Below, one piece after another: positions 1 to 7,662 of a DNA stretch of 60,253 bases (positions within the stretch are counted from its first letter, which is position 1; the number at the start of each line of letters is the position of its first letter). A program made the position numbers and the translations under genes. Origin of the DNA: Clostridia bacterium. Its GTDB lineage: Bacteria > Bacillota > Clostridia > Oscillospirales > SIG627. Where the stretch lies: positions 1 through 60,253 of the forward strand of contig JAFWBD010000038.1 in assembly GCA_017507325.1 (NCBI GenBank), given 5' to 3'. A model generated the notes under the pieces. It ran no database searches. It was not told the DNA's origin and saw nothing but the letters and a program-made list of their open reading frames with translations.

Positions 1-2
1 AC

Positions 3-128
3 GGGGCGTTTGGTTATCTTTCGCACCCTTGGCGCGAAGAGGTATGGATCTATGGGGAAGCGCTTTTAAAAGAATTTTCAAAAATCGAAAAACAACTTGG
101 TTTCATCAAAAAATCAATCGTACAATAA
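3..128 (+). CDS. C-terminal end of an uncharacterised protein (partial, cut by window edge)
   Basis: Frame 3 is open from the window edge to a TAA at 126-128 and encodes about 41 residues with a protein-like composition (GYLSHPWREEVWIYGEALL then a lysine-rich tail). The HPWR-x-E-x-W-I-x-GE pattern recalls the end of small uncharacterised proteins such as the DUF2716 group, but this is from memory and weak. The start lies outside the window. The gene converges on the GH28-like gene, and no clear terminator separates them. Confidence 0.45.
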   Translation, partial: GAFGYLSHPWREEVWIYGEALLKEFSKIEKQLGFIKKSIVQ

Positions 129-161
129 AAGACACTGTTTTTAAGCCAAAAATAGGCCAAG

Positions 162-1235
162 TTATTTTTTAAAATAAGTTACACCTTCGGGATTGTTTTG
201 CACAAGGTTTTCCACAGTTAAATTCCGAGTCTCACAATGGATTAAAAATGCATATTTTGCTTTTTCGGAGGTGATGCTGCTGATTTTGATATCGTGAATG
301 TCTCCGCTGCGATAGCCCTCGCCGTAGCCGGTATAAACCTTAACGGTTGCTTCTCGCTGACCCTCGCCTGTTTCCTTCACGTTTGAAATTTCGATATCGT
401 GCACCTGATTTCCGTTGGCGGCAAGACAAATGACCCCGTGATGATATCCGCCTGTAAAGATATTGCTGATCTTGATGTGGTGAACACTGCCGTCAATATT
501 TTCGTGAGAGGAGTTGTACGGTTCGCTGACGGAAAGATATTTTGACAACGGTCTTTCATTTTTTCCTCTCGAAAGAGCGGTGCAGGCTACCGTATCATCG
601 GAAGTGAAGCCGGTAATATTCTCCACTGTACAGTGATTACAGCCGGAACGGAAATTGATACCGTCTCCGTTTTTAACGCTTGAACGGATATCAATATCGT
701 GCACGTAGCATTGGCGGCAATGATCAAAGGAAATTGCCCAGCCCATGGTTTGCCGAAGCTTCACACCCGAAAGCTCAAAGCCATCACAATACGAAAAGGA
801 AAACATATGAGTGCGCCATCCCCAAAAGTCGCCCGTCATTTCCTGATATTCGTGAAAGAAAGGATGATAGCCCGTCCTTGGCTTGTCGGTGCCGATGATT
901 TTTGCGTCGCCCTTACCCCAAATTTTAACGTTTTGTATCGGCGTTACGTCAACGGGAGGTCCATAGGGATCAATGCCGTTGATTACAAGGTTGTTGCCGC
1001 GGAAAACGTTGTCGAACACGTAATCGTTTTGCTTGATGGTGCAGTTATCGATTATGACCTCAGTATTGGAGGAAAGTAAAATTGCACGATCGATCCAATA
1101 ATCCTTGCCGTCAAAAACGATCGTCTTTTCGCAGCTTGTTCGATTGGCGGCGTCCAAGCAACGTTCGATGGCAGAGCTGTCCGTTGTGCCCGGCACAACG
1201 TAATCCTTTGCGTAAAATATTGTTGACAAAATCAT
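162..1235 (-). CDS. GH28-like polygalacturonase/pectinase-fold protein
   Basis: This 357-residue protein is a right-handed beta-helix hydrolase of the GH28 (polygalacturonase) kind, which cleaves alpha-linked galacturonide or related glycosides. Counting from the ATG at 1235, it shows the family catalytic pattern: NGDG near 189-192, the DD pair at 213-214 and HHG near 265-267. The usual RIK is replaced by a VKVY-like strand. Helical-repeat wording such as VHHIKISNIFTG and IHDIKISSIT fits the fold. There is no signal peptide, so it is probably cytoplasmic. A longer reading from 1259 has no ribosome site. An AGAGGTG sits directly before the ATG and also fits a TTG at 1229, so the true start could be either. 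It is read divergently from the hydrolase at 1427. Confidence 0.75.
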   Translation of the reverse strand: MILSTIFYAKDYVVPGTTDSSAIERCLDAANRTSCEKTIVFDGKDYWIDRAILLSSNTEVIIDNCTIKQNDYVFDNVFRGNNLVINGIDPYGPPVDVTPIQNVKIWGKGDAKIIGTDKPRTGYHPFFHEYQEMTGDFWGWRTHMFSFSYCDGFELSGVKLRQTMGWAISFDHCRQCYVHDIDIRSSVKNGDGINFRSGCNHCTVENITGFTSDDTVACTALSRGKNERPLSKYLSVSEPYNSSHENIDGSVHHIKISNIFTGGYHHGVICLAANGNQVHDIEISNVKETGEGQREATVKVYTGYGEGYRSGDIHDIKISSITSEKAKYAFLIHCETRNLTVENLVQNNPEGVTYFKK

Positions 1236-1249
1236 CACCTCTTGCAGAG

Positions 1250-1278
1250 AGTGTAGCACAAAACAGCAGGGAAGTCAA
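1250..1278 (-). promoter_or_regulatory. Sigma-A promoter of the GH28-like gene
   Basis: Read on the minus strand, TTGACT (1278-1273) and TACACT (1255-1250) are separated by exactly 17 bases and lie just upstream of the ribosome site. Confidence 0.6.
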
Positions 1279-1426
1279 CTTGATCAATCGCCAAAATCCG
1301 TCGGACGAAGGCTGTTTGTTTCGAATCGTGTGTTCGGATTGGAGGCTTTGGAAAAAAATGCTGAGAGATTTACTTTTTGAATGGATTATGGTATTATGAT
1401 TTTACAAAATCGTAAGGAGAAGCGTT

Positions 1427-2116
1427 ATGGAAGAAAAAAATTTCGAAGGACTGACTTATTTGATTTCTTATCCGAAAGGATTTCGGGAGGATCAAAAATA
1501 CCCTTTGGTCATTCTTTTGCACGGGGCGGGGTCTCGCGAGGAAACAACCGAGAGCCTGAGAAATCACGGATGCCTGAAAAGAATATTGAATCGGCAAGAT
1601 GAAAGAAACTACGTTTTGCTTGCCCCTCTTTGCAAAAGAGGAACTTGGAACGAATGGATGCTGCTGCTGGTCCGCCTGGTGGAAAAATACCGAGGCGTTT
1701 CTTATATTGACGAAACACGCGTACATCTCACCGGTTACAGTATGGGCGGCTACGGTACCTGGGCGCTTGCCACACTGTATCCGAATTGGTTTGCCTCGGC
1801 TATGCCGATTTGCGGCGGCGGCATCGGCGGATTTGCCATGAACCTTGTCAACCTTCCCATTCGGGCCTTTCACGGAATTTGCGATCAGGTCGTTGATCCC
1901 GCTGAGAGCCTGAAAATGGCAAAAGCAGTCAATCTGCGCGGCGGCCACGTGGAGCTGATACTCTTTCCGGAGCTGGGGCATAATTGCTTCCATACCGTCT
2001 ATTCCGATGAAAAGAATTACGATTGGCTTCTTTCCTTTACGGCCTCGCAGGATAAAGATTTAACGGAAGATCCCTCTCTTTTCCATTACGGAAAAAAGAA
2101 TCGGGAGAATCATTAA
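1427..2116 (+). CDS. Alpha/beta hydrolase (dienelactone/prolyl-oligopeptidase-like esterase), paralogue 1
   Basis: This 229-residue protein is a compact alpha/beta-hydrolase of the COG4099/feruloyl-esterase-like type. Visible features are the oxyanion motif LLHGAG (31-35), the nucleophile elbow GYSMGG with Ser105, an Asp in HGICD (Asp153) and His185 in ELGHN, which complete a Ser-Asp-His triad. There is no signal peptide. The start has an AAGGAG site at normal spacing. Two close paralogues lie at 14261 and 19185, with the same MEEK start and conserved CGGGI loop. The substrate is unknown; an ester on a plant-derived sugar is plausible given the setting. A hairpin terminator follows at 2201. 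Confidence 0.8.
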   Translation: MEEKNFEGLTYLISYPKGFREDQKYPLVILLHGAGSREETTESLRNHGCLKRILNRQDERNYVLLAPLCKRGTWNEWMLLLVRLVEKYRGVSYIDETRVHLTGYSMGGYGTWALATLYPNWFASAMPICGGGIGGFAMNLVNLPIRAFHGICDQVVDPAESLKMAKAVNLRGGHVELILFPELGHNCFHTVYSDEKNYDWLLSFTASQDKDLTEDPSLFHYGKKNRENH

Positions 2117-2200
2117 GCGAGCCTGCATTTTTCGATTTCGCGCCGCCGAACGGAAGCGATTTTTTGAAAAACAAGAAAAGCTTTTTGACAGATCACAACA

Positions 2201-2227
2201 GCGAGGTGAAATTTCACCTCGCTTTTG
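2201..2227 (+). terminator. Hairpin terminator after the hydrolase
   Basis: A perfect 10-bp stem, GCGAGGTGAA paired with TTCACCTCGC across a 2-base loop, is followed by TTTT. The same stem recurs at 3527 and, slightly diverged, at 10601. Confidence 0.7.
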
Positions 2228-2456
2228 CTATGTATGAGTCAAAATATGCTGTTTTAGTCAAAAAACTTTCTTTAAAAATTGCCCGAAACCCCAGTGCTTA
2301 TGCGAATTTTCAGGTATTCAGGTATTGGTGTTATTATACCTCATTCATCAATTCTTCTCACAATACCTGTTGCTTTCATAATATAAGAACCTCACCTTTC
2401 TACAAAATCGGAGATTTTGGAAAGGTGCCGAGAACCTTGTTACTCGGTACCCTCGT

Positions 2457-2514
2457 AATAAAAAAACTCCTTTGTTGATTTGATAACACTTCTATTATTT
2501 GTCAACAAAGGAGT
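2457..2514 (-). terminator. Terminator of the barnase-barstar pair
   Basis: A perfect 13-bp inverted repeat (2466-2478 with 2502-2514, ACTCCTTTGTTGA) is followed on the minus strand by a run of seven T. Confidence 0.7.
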
Positions 2515-2531
2515 ATTATTCTGCTGAGTCC

Positions 2532-2819
2532 TTAATTAATTATTCTGTATGAAAACGGTTCCAAATTGTTGTCTTTGCGAAATTTAATATTATCTTCTAA
2601 CGCTTCATGCATTTTAGAAAGAGGCTTATCAAAATCTTTAGACAAGCTATATTCACCTCTTATCACAACCTGATCTGCATCACATTCACTCCATAAAAAA
2701 TCCCAAAAGGCATCCCAATTGCAACCATAATCTTCAGAAAATCCAAATGCGACACGTATTCTTTCGTGGACTTCGGCTAAATATTTGCACCCCGTCAAAT
2801 CCAATTCAATTATTTTCAT
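2532..2819 (-). CDS. Barstar-like RNase inhibitor (immunity/antitoxin)
   Basis: This 95-residue protein matches the barstar family, which binds and blocks barnase-type RNases in the cytoplasm. The N-terminal strand IIELDLTG, the acidic surface helix region around YGCNWDAFWDFL (the inhibitor loop/helix that plugs the RNase active site) and the usual length of about 90 residues all agree. It starts 14 bases after the stop of the RNase gene with a GGAGG site, so the pair is co-transcribed with the toxin first. A strong terminator follows. Base composition is richer in A/T than the neighbouring metabolic genes, which hints at transfer. Confidence 0.88.
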   Translation of the reverse strand: MKIIELDLTGCKYLAEVHERIRVAFGFSEDYGCNWDAFWDFLWSECDADQVVIRGEYSLSKDFDKPLSKMHEALEDNIKFRKDNNLEPFSYRIIN

Positions 2820-2833
2820 AGGCGATTTCCTCC

Positions 2834-3400
2834 TTATATAATTTCATAGAAAGTTTCGTAATGATCATATGTAACAAACATTAAACCATCATTTGACCAA
2901 AGAATCCTTTGAGTATTTCTTTTCCCGCTTTTGTAATTAATATCCGCTTCATACCAAATTCTTCCCGAGGCTTGTGGCAAATGCTCGTTTCTGTTTTTAT
3001 AAATCCCGCCGGTTATCATTTTATTTGGGACAAAATTTGACGGCCATTTACTTGGTTTCCAACCTTTCGCCAAAGCATCTTTTTTCGATATGTAGTAATT
3101 AGGTAAACTCCCTCTAAACATCAATACCCAATCCGAACCATTTATCCCATTGATCGTTGCTGTTCCGGCTATGATAGATTTCATTCTTTCGATTGCACAA
3201 CGACAGCGTGGATGGAGGGGTGGTTTGGGAGAGGGCGTTTCTGAAATATACCAAATTTTACCGTGGTTGTTAGCACATTCAAGGCATCTTTTCAGGTCTT
3301 GGGTACTAACCCAATGTTTATAATTTGTACTTGTTGAAACTTTGGGTGATAACTTGTCGCCATTTAAAGCTGCTGAATATATCGCTCTTGTTAAACTCAT
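2834..3400 (-). CDS. Barnase-type ribonuclease with a MuF-like cysteine motif (toxin)
   Basis: The C-terminal half is a barnase/binase-family guanyl-specific RNase. Counting from the ATG at 3400 (188 residues), the catalytic set is Glu151, Arg161, Arg165 and His180. Its spacing (10, 4, 15) is identical to barnase Glu73/Arg83/Arg87/His102, and the surrounding wording EADINY and DHYETF is nearly the same. The N-terminal half has CxxC followed by HPRCRC, the metal-binding pattern seen in phage Mu-F/SPP1 gp7 head-morphogenesis domains and in MuF-type polymorphic toxins. There is no signal peptide. A longer frame begins at 3427, but GGAGG lies correctly before 3400. Barstar follows at once, so the toxin would be neutralised in the cell. 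Confidence 0.88.
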   Translation of the reverse strand: MSLTRAIYSAALNGDKLSPKVSTSTNYKHWVSTQDLKRCLECANNHGKIWYISETPSPKPPLHPRCRCAIERMKSIIAGTATINGINGSDWVLMFRGSLPNYYISKKDALAKGWKPSKWPSNFVPNKMITGGIYKNRNEHLPQASGRIWYEADINYKSGKRNTQRILWSNDGLMFVTYDHYETFYEII

Positions 3401-3519
3401 ATTCTTTCCTCCATTATATTTTCTCAAATTTTCATTGTCAATGCCTGACTTGCGGAAAATATATCATAATGGAGTGCTGACACACAATGACATAATTTGC
3501 TATAACGAAAAAAGCAAAA

Positions 3520-3546
3520 CAAAAATCGAGGTGAATTTTCACCTCG
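3520..3546 (-). terminator. Hairpin terminator of the VanZ-like operon
   Basis: A 9-bp perfect stem (CGAGGTGAA with TTCACCTCG, 3527-3546) is followed on the minus strand by ATTTTTGTTTTG. It uses the same stem sequence as the terminator at 2201. Confidence 0.65.
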
Positions 3547-3631
3547 CTGTTGCTGCGGATCGGTCAAAACAGACGGATCGGTTCATATTTTGCTGTTTCG
3601 CAGAAGCTTTCACAAATGGTTCGCATTCGCT

Positions 3632-4342
3632 TCACGCTTCGCTCTTTGTGGGGATCAGAATCTTCATAAGCTTTTGCATTGACTTTGTTTTTAATAAAGC
3701 AAAGGCCGCCGCAGCCCCCGCAACGTTGAGGATCAGATCATCGATATCGCAGGATCCGGTCGCGAAAATCATCTGAAGCAATTCGATCAGCACAACGACC
3801 CCTGCCGTAAAAAGCAGAAAGTATTTCAAATGATTGCATTTTCGAATGAACATCGGCAAAAACAAAGCCATGGGAGCCAGGGCGGCGAGATTGCCGAATA
3901 AATTCGTTACCACAGCGGAGAGCTTCATACTCTGATCCGCGAATGCTTTTACGTATTCCGTCACGGTAGCAAACGGAATGATGTTGAAGGAATTCGCCAG
4001 ATAATCTTCGAGTAACGCCTGATCCGAAAAAATAAAATTTGCAGTCCCATATCTCCCGAACATCGGGTCAAACAACGTAAAGCTCAGAAGCAGCCGTAAA
4101 TACATCGCGAAAAACAGCAAGAAGGACGCCTTCATTACGCGATTTGCGTTGACGGACGGTGCTTTACAGAGAATGCGGCTGCCGATATAGATCAAGAGGC
4201 AGAGCATTCCAAGCAGCGCCACTTTGCCTTTCGGATCCATGACAATGCTCGGATGGATCATTGCAATCAAATCAAGTGCGATGCCAAGGGCTGCCGTCAA
4301 ATAAAAGGGAAGGGAAATCAAAATGTATTTCAGCTTATGCAT
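3632..4342 (-). CDS. VanZ-like membrane protein
   Basis: This 236-residue membrane protein has about six hydrophobic segments. It carries the VanZ-family hallmarks: NIIPF in the middle (SFNIIPFATV), LxNLFGNLAALAPMALFLP, a late ELLQ segment and GSCDIDDLILNVAG near the C-terminus. VanZ relatives are associated with glycopeptide tolerance, though most have no known function. An upstream reading from 4645 is an artefact: it overlaps the serine hydrolase in another frame. The ATG at 4342 begins 16 bases after the serine hydrolase stop, so the two are in one operon. Confidence 0.85.
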   Translation of the reverse strand: MHKLKYILISLPFYLTAALGIALDLIAMIHPSIVMDPKGKVALLGMLCLLIYIGSRILCKAPSVNANRVMKASFLLFFAMYLRLLLSFTLFDPMFGRYGTANFIFSDQALLEDYLANSFNIIPFATVTEYVKAFADQSMKLSAVVTNLFGNLAALAPMALFLPMFIRKCNHLKYFLLFTAGVVVLIELLQMIFATGSCDIDDLILNVAGAAAAFALLKTKSMQKLMKILIPTKSEA

Positions 4343-4358
4343 CTTTTCGGCCTTGCTT

Positions 4359-5495
4359 TCAGTACGTAAGAGCGGGGTTGTCGTCGGCTCGGTCGATGGG
4401 AACCTCGACCCTTTTACCGGCCAGATCGCCGAGCACCGTGTTATAAAGCCATTTCCGCAACGGACGGTTGGGGGAGCTGAGCACGTGCTGTGCGTAAAAG
4501 AGGGAAATGTTGTTGATCGGATCCACCGAGGCAAAGCTTCCTGCCGCGCCCGCCCATCCGAATTCCGTATAGCGGGGGTCGGAAAGGGGAGTGCGCATTC
4601 CCAAGCCGTAGCCCGAGCCGGGAACCTTGCAGGTGTAGGTGGCACGTTGCTTTTCGGTCAGACGGTTGGTGGACATCAAGGCAACGGTTTCCTTTTTCAG
4701 GATCACGTCGCCGACGCGCAAGGCCTCTAAAAATTTGATAAAGTCCTCAACCGTGGACGTACAGCCCGCACCGCCGGCGGCATAGTCCTTGCCGGGACGG
4801 AAGGCGTTTCTCCATCGGGGCTCAAAAATTCCCGTTTCCGCTTGGTAGGAATACAGCCTCGCAAAGCCGTTCCAATCCTCCATGGGATGTAAAAAGTCGG
4901 AGTTTTCCATTCCCAGCGGGTCAAATATATGCGCCTTTACGTAATTTTCAAAGCGTTCTCCGGACAAAACCTCAACCAGTGCCCCCAGTACGTCGTGGCT
5001 CAGGCTGTATTTCCATTTTTCACCGGGCTCAAATTCAAGGGGCGTTTTGGCCAAGAGGTTTGCGATCTCCACCGTGGGACAGGCCTTGTTCCCGTTTTCA
5101 TAATAATCCAATAACGCAGGGGTTTTGAGATCGTAATTCATACCGGAGGTCATCTGGAACAGATCGCAAATCTTGATGGGATTTTTTGCCCTTTGAATGC
5201 CGTTTTCCGTTTTGACGGTCATCTCCTTGAAGGCGGGCATATAATCGGATAAATTGTCTTCCAGCTGAAACGCACCCTTTTCCCAAAGCTGCATGGCCGC
5301 CGCGCAGGTGATCAATTTCGAGCAGGAATAAACGTGGTATTTTTCCTTTCCCTGCATCGGAATGCCGTTTTCGCGGTCCGCATAACCGCCCATATACCGC
5401 AGGATACATTCTCCGTCCTTGTAAACGATCAAGTCGAAGCCGGGGAGCCCGATTTTCAAAAAATGTTGGCAAAGTGCTTTTGTCTGTTCAAACAT
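4359..5495 (-). CDS. Beta-lactamase-fold serine hydrolase (class C/DD-peptidase-like), paralogue 1
   Basis: This 378-residue enzyme belongs to the beta-lactamase/transpeptidase-like family (esterases, DD-peptidases, PBP4*-like). The nucleophile motif SCSK gives Ser57-x-x-Lys60 counting from the ATG at 5495. A late motif, EFGWAGAAGSF, matches the FGWGGAAGT signature of this family in place of KTG. The usual Y-x-N is Y-S-L here (WKYSLSHDVLG). There is no signal peptide, which is unusual for a cell-wall enzyme and favours an intracellular esterase role. AGGAGG at 5502-5507 fixes the start. It sits between an MBL protein and a VanZ-like protein, and has a paralogue of identical length at 17905. 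Confidence 0.82.
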   Translation of the reverse strand: MFEQTKALCQHFLKIGLPGFDLIVYKDGECILRYMGGYADRENGIPMQGKEKYHVYSCSKLITCAAAMQLWEKGAFQLEDNLSDYMPAFKEMTVKTENGIQRAKNPIKICDLFQMTSGMNYDLKTPALLDYYENGNKACPTVEIANLLAKTPLEFEPGEKWKYSLSHDVLGALVEVLSGERFENYVKAHIFDPLGMENSDFLHPMEDWNGFARLYSYQAETGIFEPRWRNAFRPGKDYAAGGAGCTSTVEDFIKFLEALRVGDVILKKETVALMSTNRLTEKQRATYTCKVPGSGYGLGMRTPLSDPRYTEFGWAGAAGSFASVDPINNISLFYAQHVLSSPNRPLRKWLYNTVLGDLAGKRVEVPIDRADDNPALTY

Positions 5496-5563
5496 ATGGA
5501 TTCCTCCTATGGTGATGATTCGGTAACATTTCGGTTTCTTCAAGGAAACGGTATGAAAACGCC

Positions 5564-6322
5564 TTATAATTCAAATACGTCCCCGTCGTTACAAAACGTA
5601 ACGTTCGGTAGGATCTTGCGGCATTCCTTCAATAAGGCGTCAAAATTTGATAGAATGGCCCGTCCGTGATGCAAGAAAAACAGATGCCCGATCCGTTGAT
5701 CCTTCCAGCGCTCACAGATTTCTGTCGGGCTGTGATGGCCCGTTTCCATCAAAAGCGCATCGCATCCGGCAGAGACCCAAGGATCCAGCTCCTCGGGAGA
5801 TGCCACGTCTCCCGAATACACGAGCTTCTTTCCATCCGCCTCAATGAGATAGGAAAAGGATCGATACCCCTCCTCGGTGGGCTTCATGTGCAGATTGTGC
5901 TGCGCCGTTACGGTAACGTGATCGTTTTTCAGCAGTATGCCGTCCGTTTCTTTGACAAAATTGGTCCGATAGGTGCTTTGATAACGGTTTCCCAGCAAGA
6001 GAAGAGCACCGCGGTAAACGTCCTCCTGCGGTGAATATACTGTGATATCCCCGTATTTGGGAAGCTTTTTCAAGCGCGAATTCAGCTTTCGAATCGTCCA
6101 AAGCAGGTGGGGCAGACCGCCCGTGTGATCCAAATGGGAATGAGAAATAAAGATATCCGAAACCGAGAGCAGGTCAACGCCTGCCGTGTGCGCCGTATAC
6201 CCACAACCCTCGCCGGCGTCAAACCAATACAGCCTGTCCATATGATCCAGCGCCCAGGCGGTTTGATGCCGATCGGGAAAAGGCTCGGTACCCGAACAGC
6301 TTCCGAAAATATGTATTTTCAT
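5564..6322 (-). CDS. MBL-fold metallo-hydrolase (RNase Z-like)
   Basis: This 252-residue metallo-beta-lactamase-fold protein has the metal-binding HSHLDH motif, an early strand GSCSGTEPFP typical of the RNase Z/ElaC-like branch, a second-metal GD motif in LVYSGDVASP and a late FFLHHGR. Its reaction is unknown; these proteins are often phosphodiesterases or lactonases. GGAG lies 6 bases before the ATG at 6322, which is preferred to an ATG four codons earlier. It is the first gene of an MBL, serine hydrolase, VanZ transcript (gap of 68 bases to the next gene). Confidence 0.82.
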   Translation of the reverse strand: MKIHIFGSCSGTEPFPDRHQTAWALDHMDRLYWFDAGEGCGYTAHTAGVDLLSVSDIFISHSHLDHTGGLPHLLWTIRKLNSRLKKLPKYGDITVYSPQEDVYRGALLLLGNRYQSTYRTNFVKETDGILLKNDHVTVTAQHNLHMKPTEEGYRSFSYLIEADGKKLVYSGDVASPEELDPWVSAGCDALLMETGHHSPTEICERWKDQRIGHLFFLHHGRAILSNFDALLKECRKILPNVTFCNDGDVFEL

Positions 6323-6592
6323 AACAATCTCCATTCTGCCGCTAAAGCGTCAGCACAAATAGAGATGAAAACTGTCGGTTAGCGACGATTTTTAATATTT
6401 TTGTTGTATACTGTTTGCGAGGAGAGACACACTACAACGCGCGTTAGGAGGAGTCGCAGAAAAGCTACTTTCGCGATAGAGCCTCCCAAAACGAAAGACG
6501 ATCTTGTTCCGCAAGGTTTTCTGAATGTATTATACCATAAGCACCCAAAAAAGCAAGAAGGAATATCGGAATCGAAAGCGCGAGCGGGTAAC
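6323..6592. other. Intergenic stretch upstream of the MBL gene
   Basis: I see no gene with a ribosome site here. Open frames on both strands are short and lack family resemblance. The stretch must hold the promoter of the MBL operon, but I could not find a convincing -35/-10 pair. Confidence 0.4.
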
Positions 6593-6628
6593 AAAAAAGG
6601 AGATGCTTCGCTCTTTTGGGAAGCATCT
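6593..6628 (-). terminator. Terminator of the alcohol dehydrogenase operon
   Basis: The stem AGATGCTTC (6601-6609) pairs with GAAGCATCT (6620-6628) and is followed on the minus strand by six T. Confidence 0.75.
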
Positions 6629-6647
6629 TCTTTTGCCATAGGGAATT

Positions 6648-7652
6648 TTACCAGCGGAATTGAACGATGGGGAAGGTTTTATCATAGGCCAGCCTATCGT
6701 AGACCTCGGGAGCTTCTTCGGGAGAATGGGTTTCCTCCACCAAGGCGGAAAGGTGCAGTCTTCCGCCTTTTGTTAAGCGAATCAGCGCCTCCATATCGTC
6801 CCGCTGGGTCCACCATCCGCCGTAAGAATCCGTCTTGGGTCTGGCGTGGGTGTGAGCACCGATGAGGGTAATGCCGGGACCGTGCACCTTGCGGTAGTAA
6901 TCGATGGTGAAATCCGATTCTCTGGTACAGCCGAGAAGCGCCACTCGGCCGCCCCGCGCCATACAGTCGAGAATTCCCTCCAGACCTTTTCCGATACCGG
7001 TGACCTCAATGCCCACCCTTGCGCCGCCGCCTGTCAATTCCTTTGCTTTTTGCGAAAAGAGAGGATCGTAGGGATCCAGGACAAAATCCGCGCCGCAGGA
7101 GAGGGCTTTTTCCCGTTTCTGCGGATCGGGGTCCACAGCAATGATGGGAAATGCTCCCGAGGCACGGAGAAGGGGAAGGGATAAAAGCCCGAGAATGCCC
7201 ATTCCCATCACAATGGCGCTCTCGCCCAATTCAAGACGGCATTTGCGCATGGCGGCCAAGGGAAAGGTGGCAATGTGGAACAGAGCGCCGTCTTCAAACG
7301 AAACCCCGTCCAATAAGCATACGTTTTCCTGAGAAAGGTTGAGCGTTTCACGATGGGTGCTCCAGGACAGCGCCACCCGATCACCGACCTTCAGATCGGT
7401 AACGCCTTCTCCGAGAGCGGTGATCACCCCCGAGGAGCTGTAGCCTCCCTGACGGGGGAAAACCGCGATCTCATCCTCGGGCTTCTTCCAACCGCAGCTG
7501 CGGCTTCCCGTCAGCTTTGCCCGTTCCGTTCCCGAGCTGATGGTGGAATGGGATAGGCGCACCTGAACCTTGCCGAAGCCGGGCTCGGAAAGCTCCGCTT
7601 CCTCAAGCTTTGCCACGTAGGCTTCCGTAAATAAAATCTGTTTGGTCTTCAT
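6648..7652 (-). CDS. Zinc-type medium-chain alcohol/polyol dehydrogenase
   Basis: This 334-residue MDR-superfamily dehydrogenase oxidises or reduces a sugar or polyol carbonyl with NAD(P). It shows the Rossmann pattern VMGMGILGLLSLPLL, a binding-pocket strand VDPDPQKR, and late GRVALLGCT. The GHE motif and four-Cys structural zinc lobe of classical zinc ADHs are not evident, so it resembles the bacteriochlorophyllide/L-threonine-DH-like sub-branch. A longer frame reaches 7799, but AAGGAG before the ATG at 7652 sets the start. It lies 10 bases after the Gfo/Idh gene and is last in its operon. Confidence 0.78.
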   Translation of the reverse strand: MKTKQILFTEAYVAKLEEAELSEPGFGKVQVRLSHSTISSGTERAKLTGSRSCGWKKPEDEIAVFPRQGGYSSSGVITALGEGVTDLKVGDRVALSWSTHRETLNLSQENVCLLDGVSFEDGALFHIATFPLAAMRKCRLELGESAIVMGMGILGLLSLPLLRASGAFPIIAVDPDPQKREKALSCGADFVLDPYDPLFSQKAKELTGGGARVGIEVTGIGKGLEGILDCMARGGRVALLGCTRESDFTIDYYRKVHGPGITLIGAHTHARPKTDSYGGWWTQRDDMEALIRLTKGGRLHLSALVEETHSPEEAPEVYDRLAYDKTFPIVQFRW

Positions 7653-7662
7653 AAAAGTCTCC

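Larger units (their letters stand above)
2117..2531. other. Intergenic stretch with terminators and inverted repeats, no supported gene
   Basis: This A/T-rich gap holds the terminator of the upstream hydrolase (2201) and the terminator of the barstar gene (2457-2514). Two further inverted repeats are seen: CACCTTTC...GAAAGGTG around 2393-2427 and GGTGCCGAG...CTCGGTACC around 2423-2451. A plus-strand open frame covers part of it, but it has no ribosome site and runs through these hairpins, so I do not call it a gene. Confidence 0.5.

Noticed and set aside
2164..2478. Plus-strand open frame after the first esterase
   Set aside because: It runs through two hairpins including a terminator, has no ribosome site and no recognisable domain.
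6401..6865. Plus-strand open frame of 154 codons
   Set aside because: It overlaps a terminator and the 3' end of the alcohol dehydrogenase on the other strand; composition is arginine-rich shadow type.
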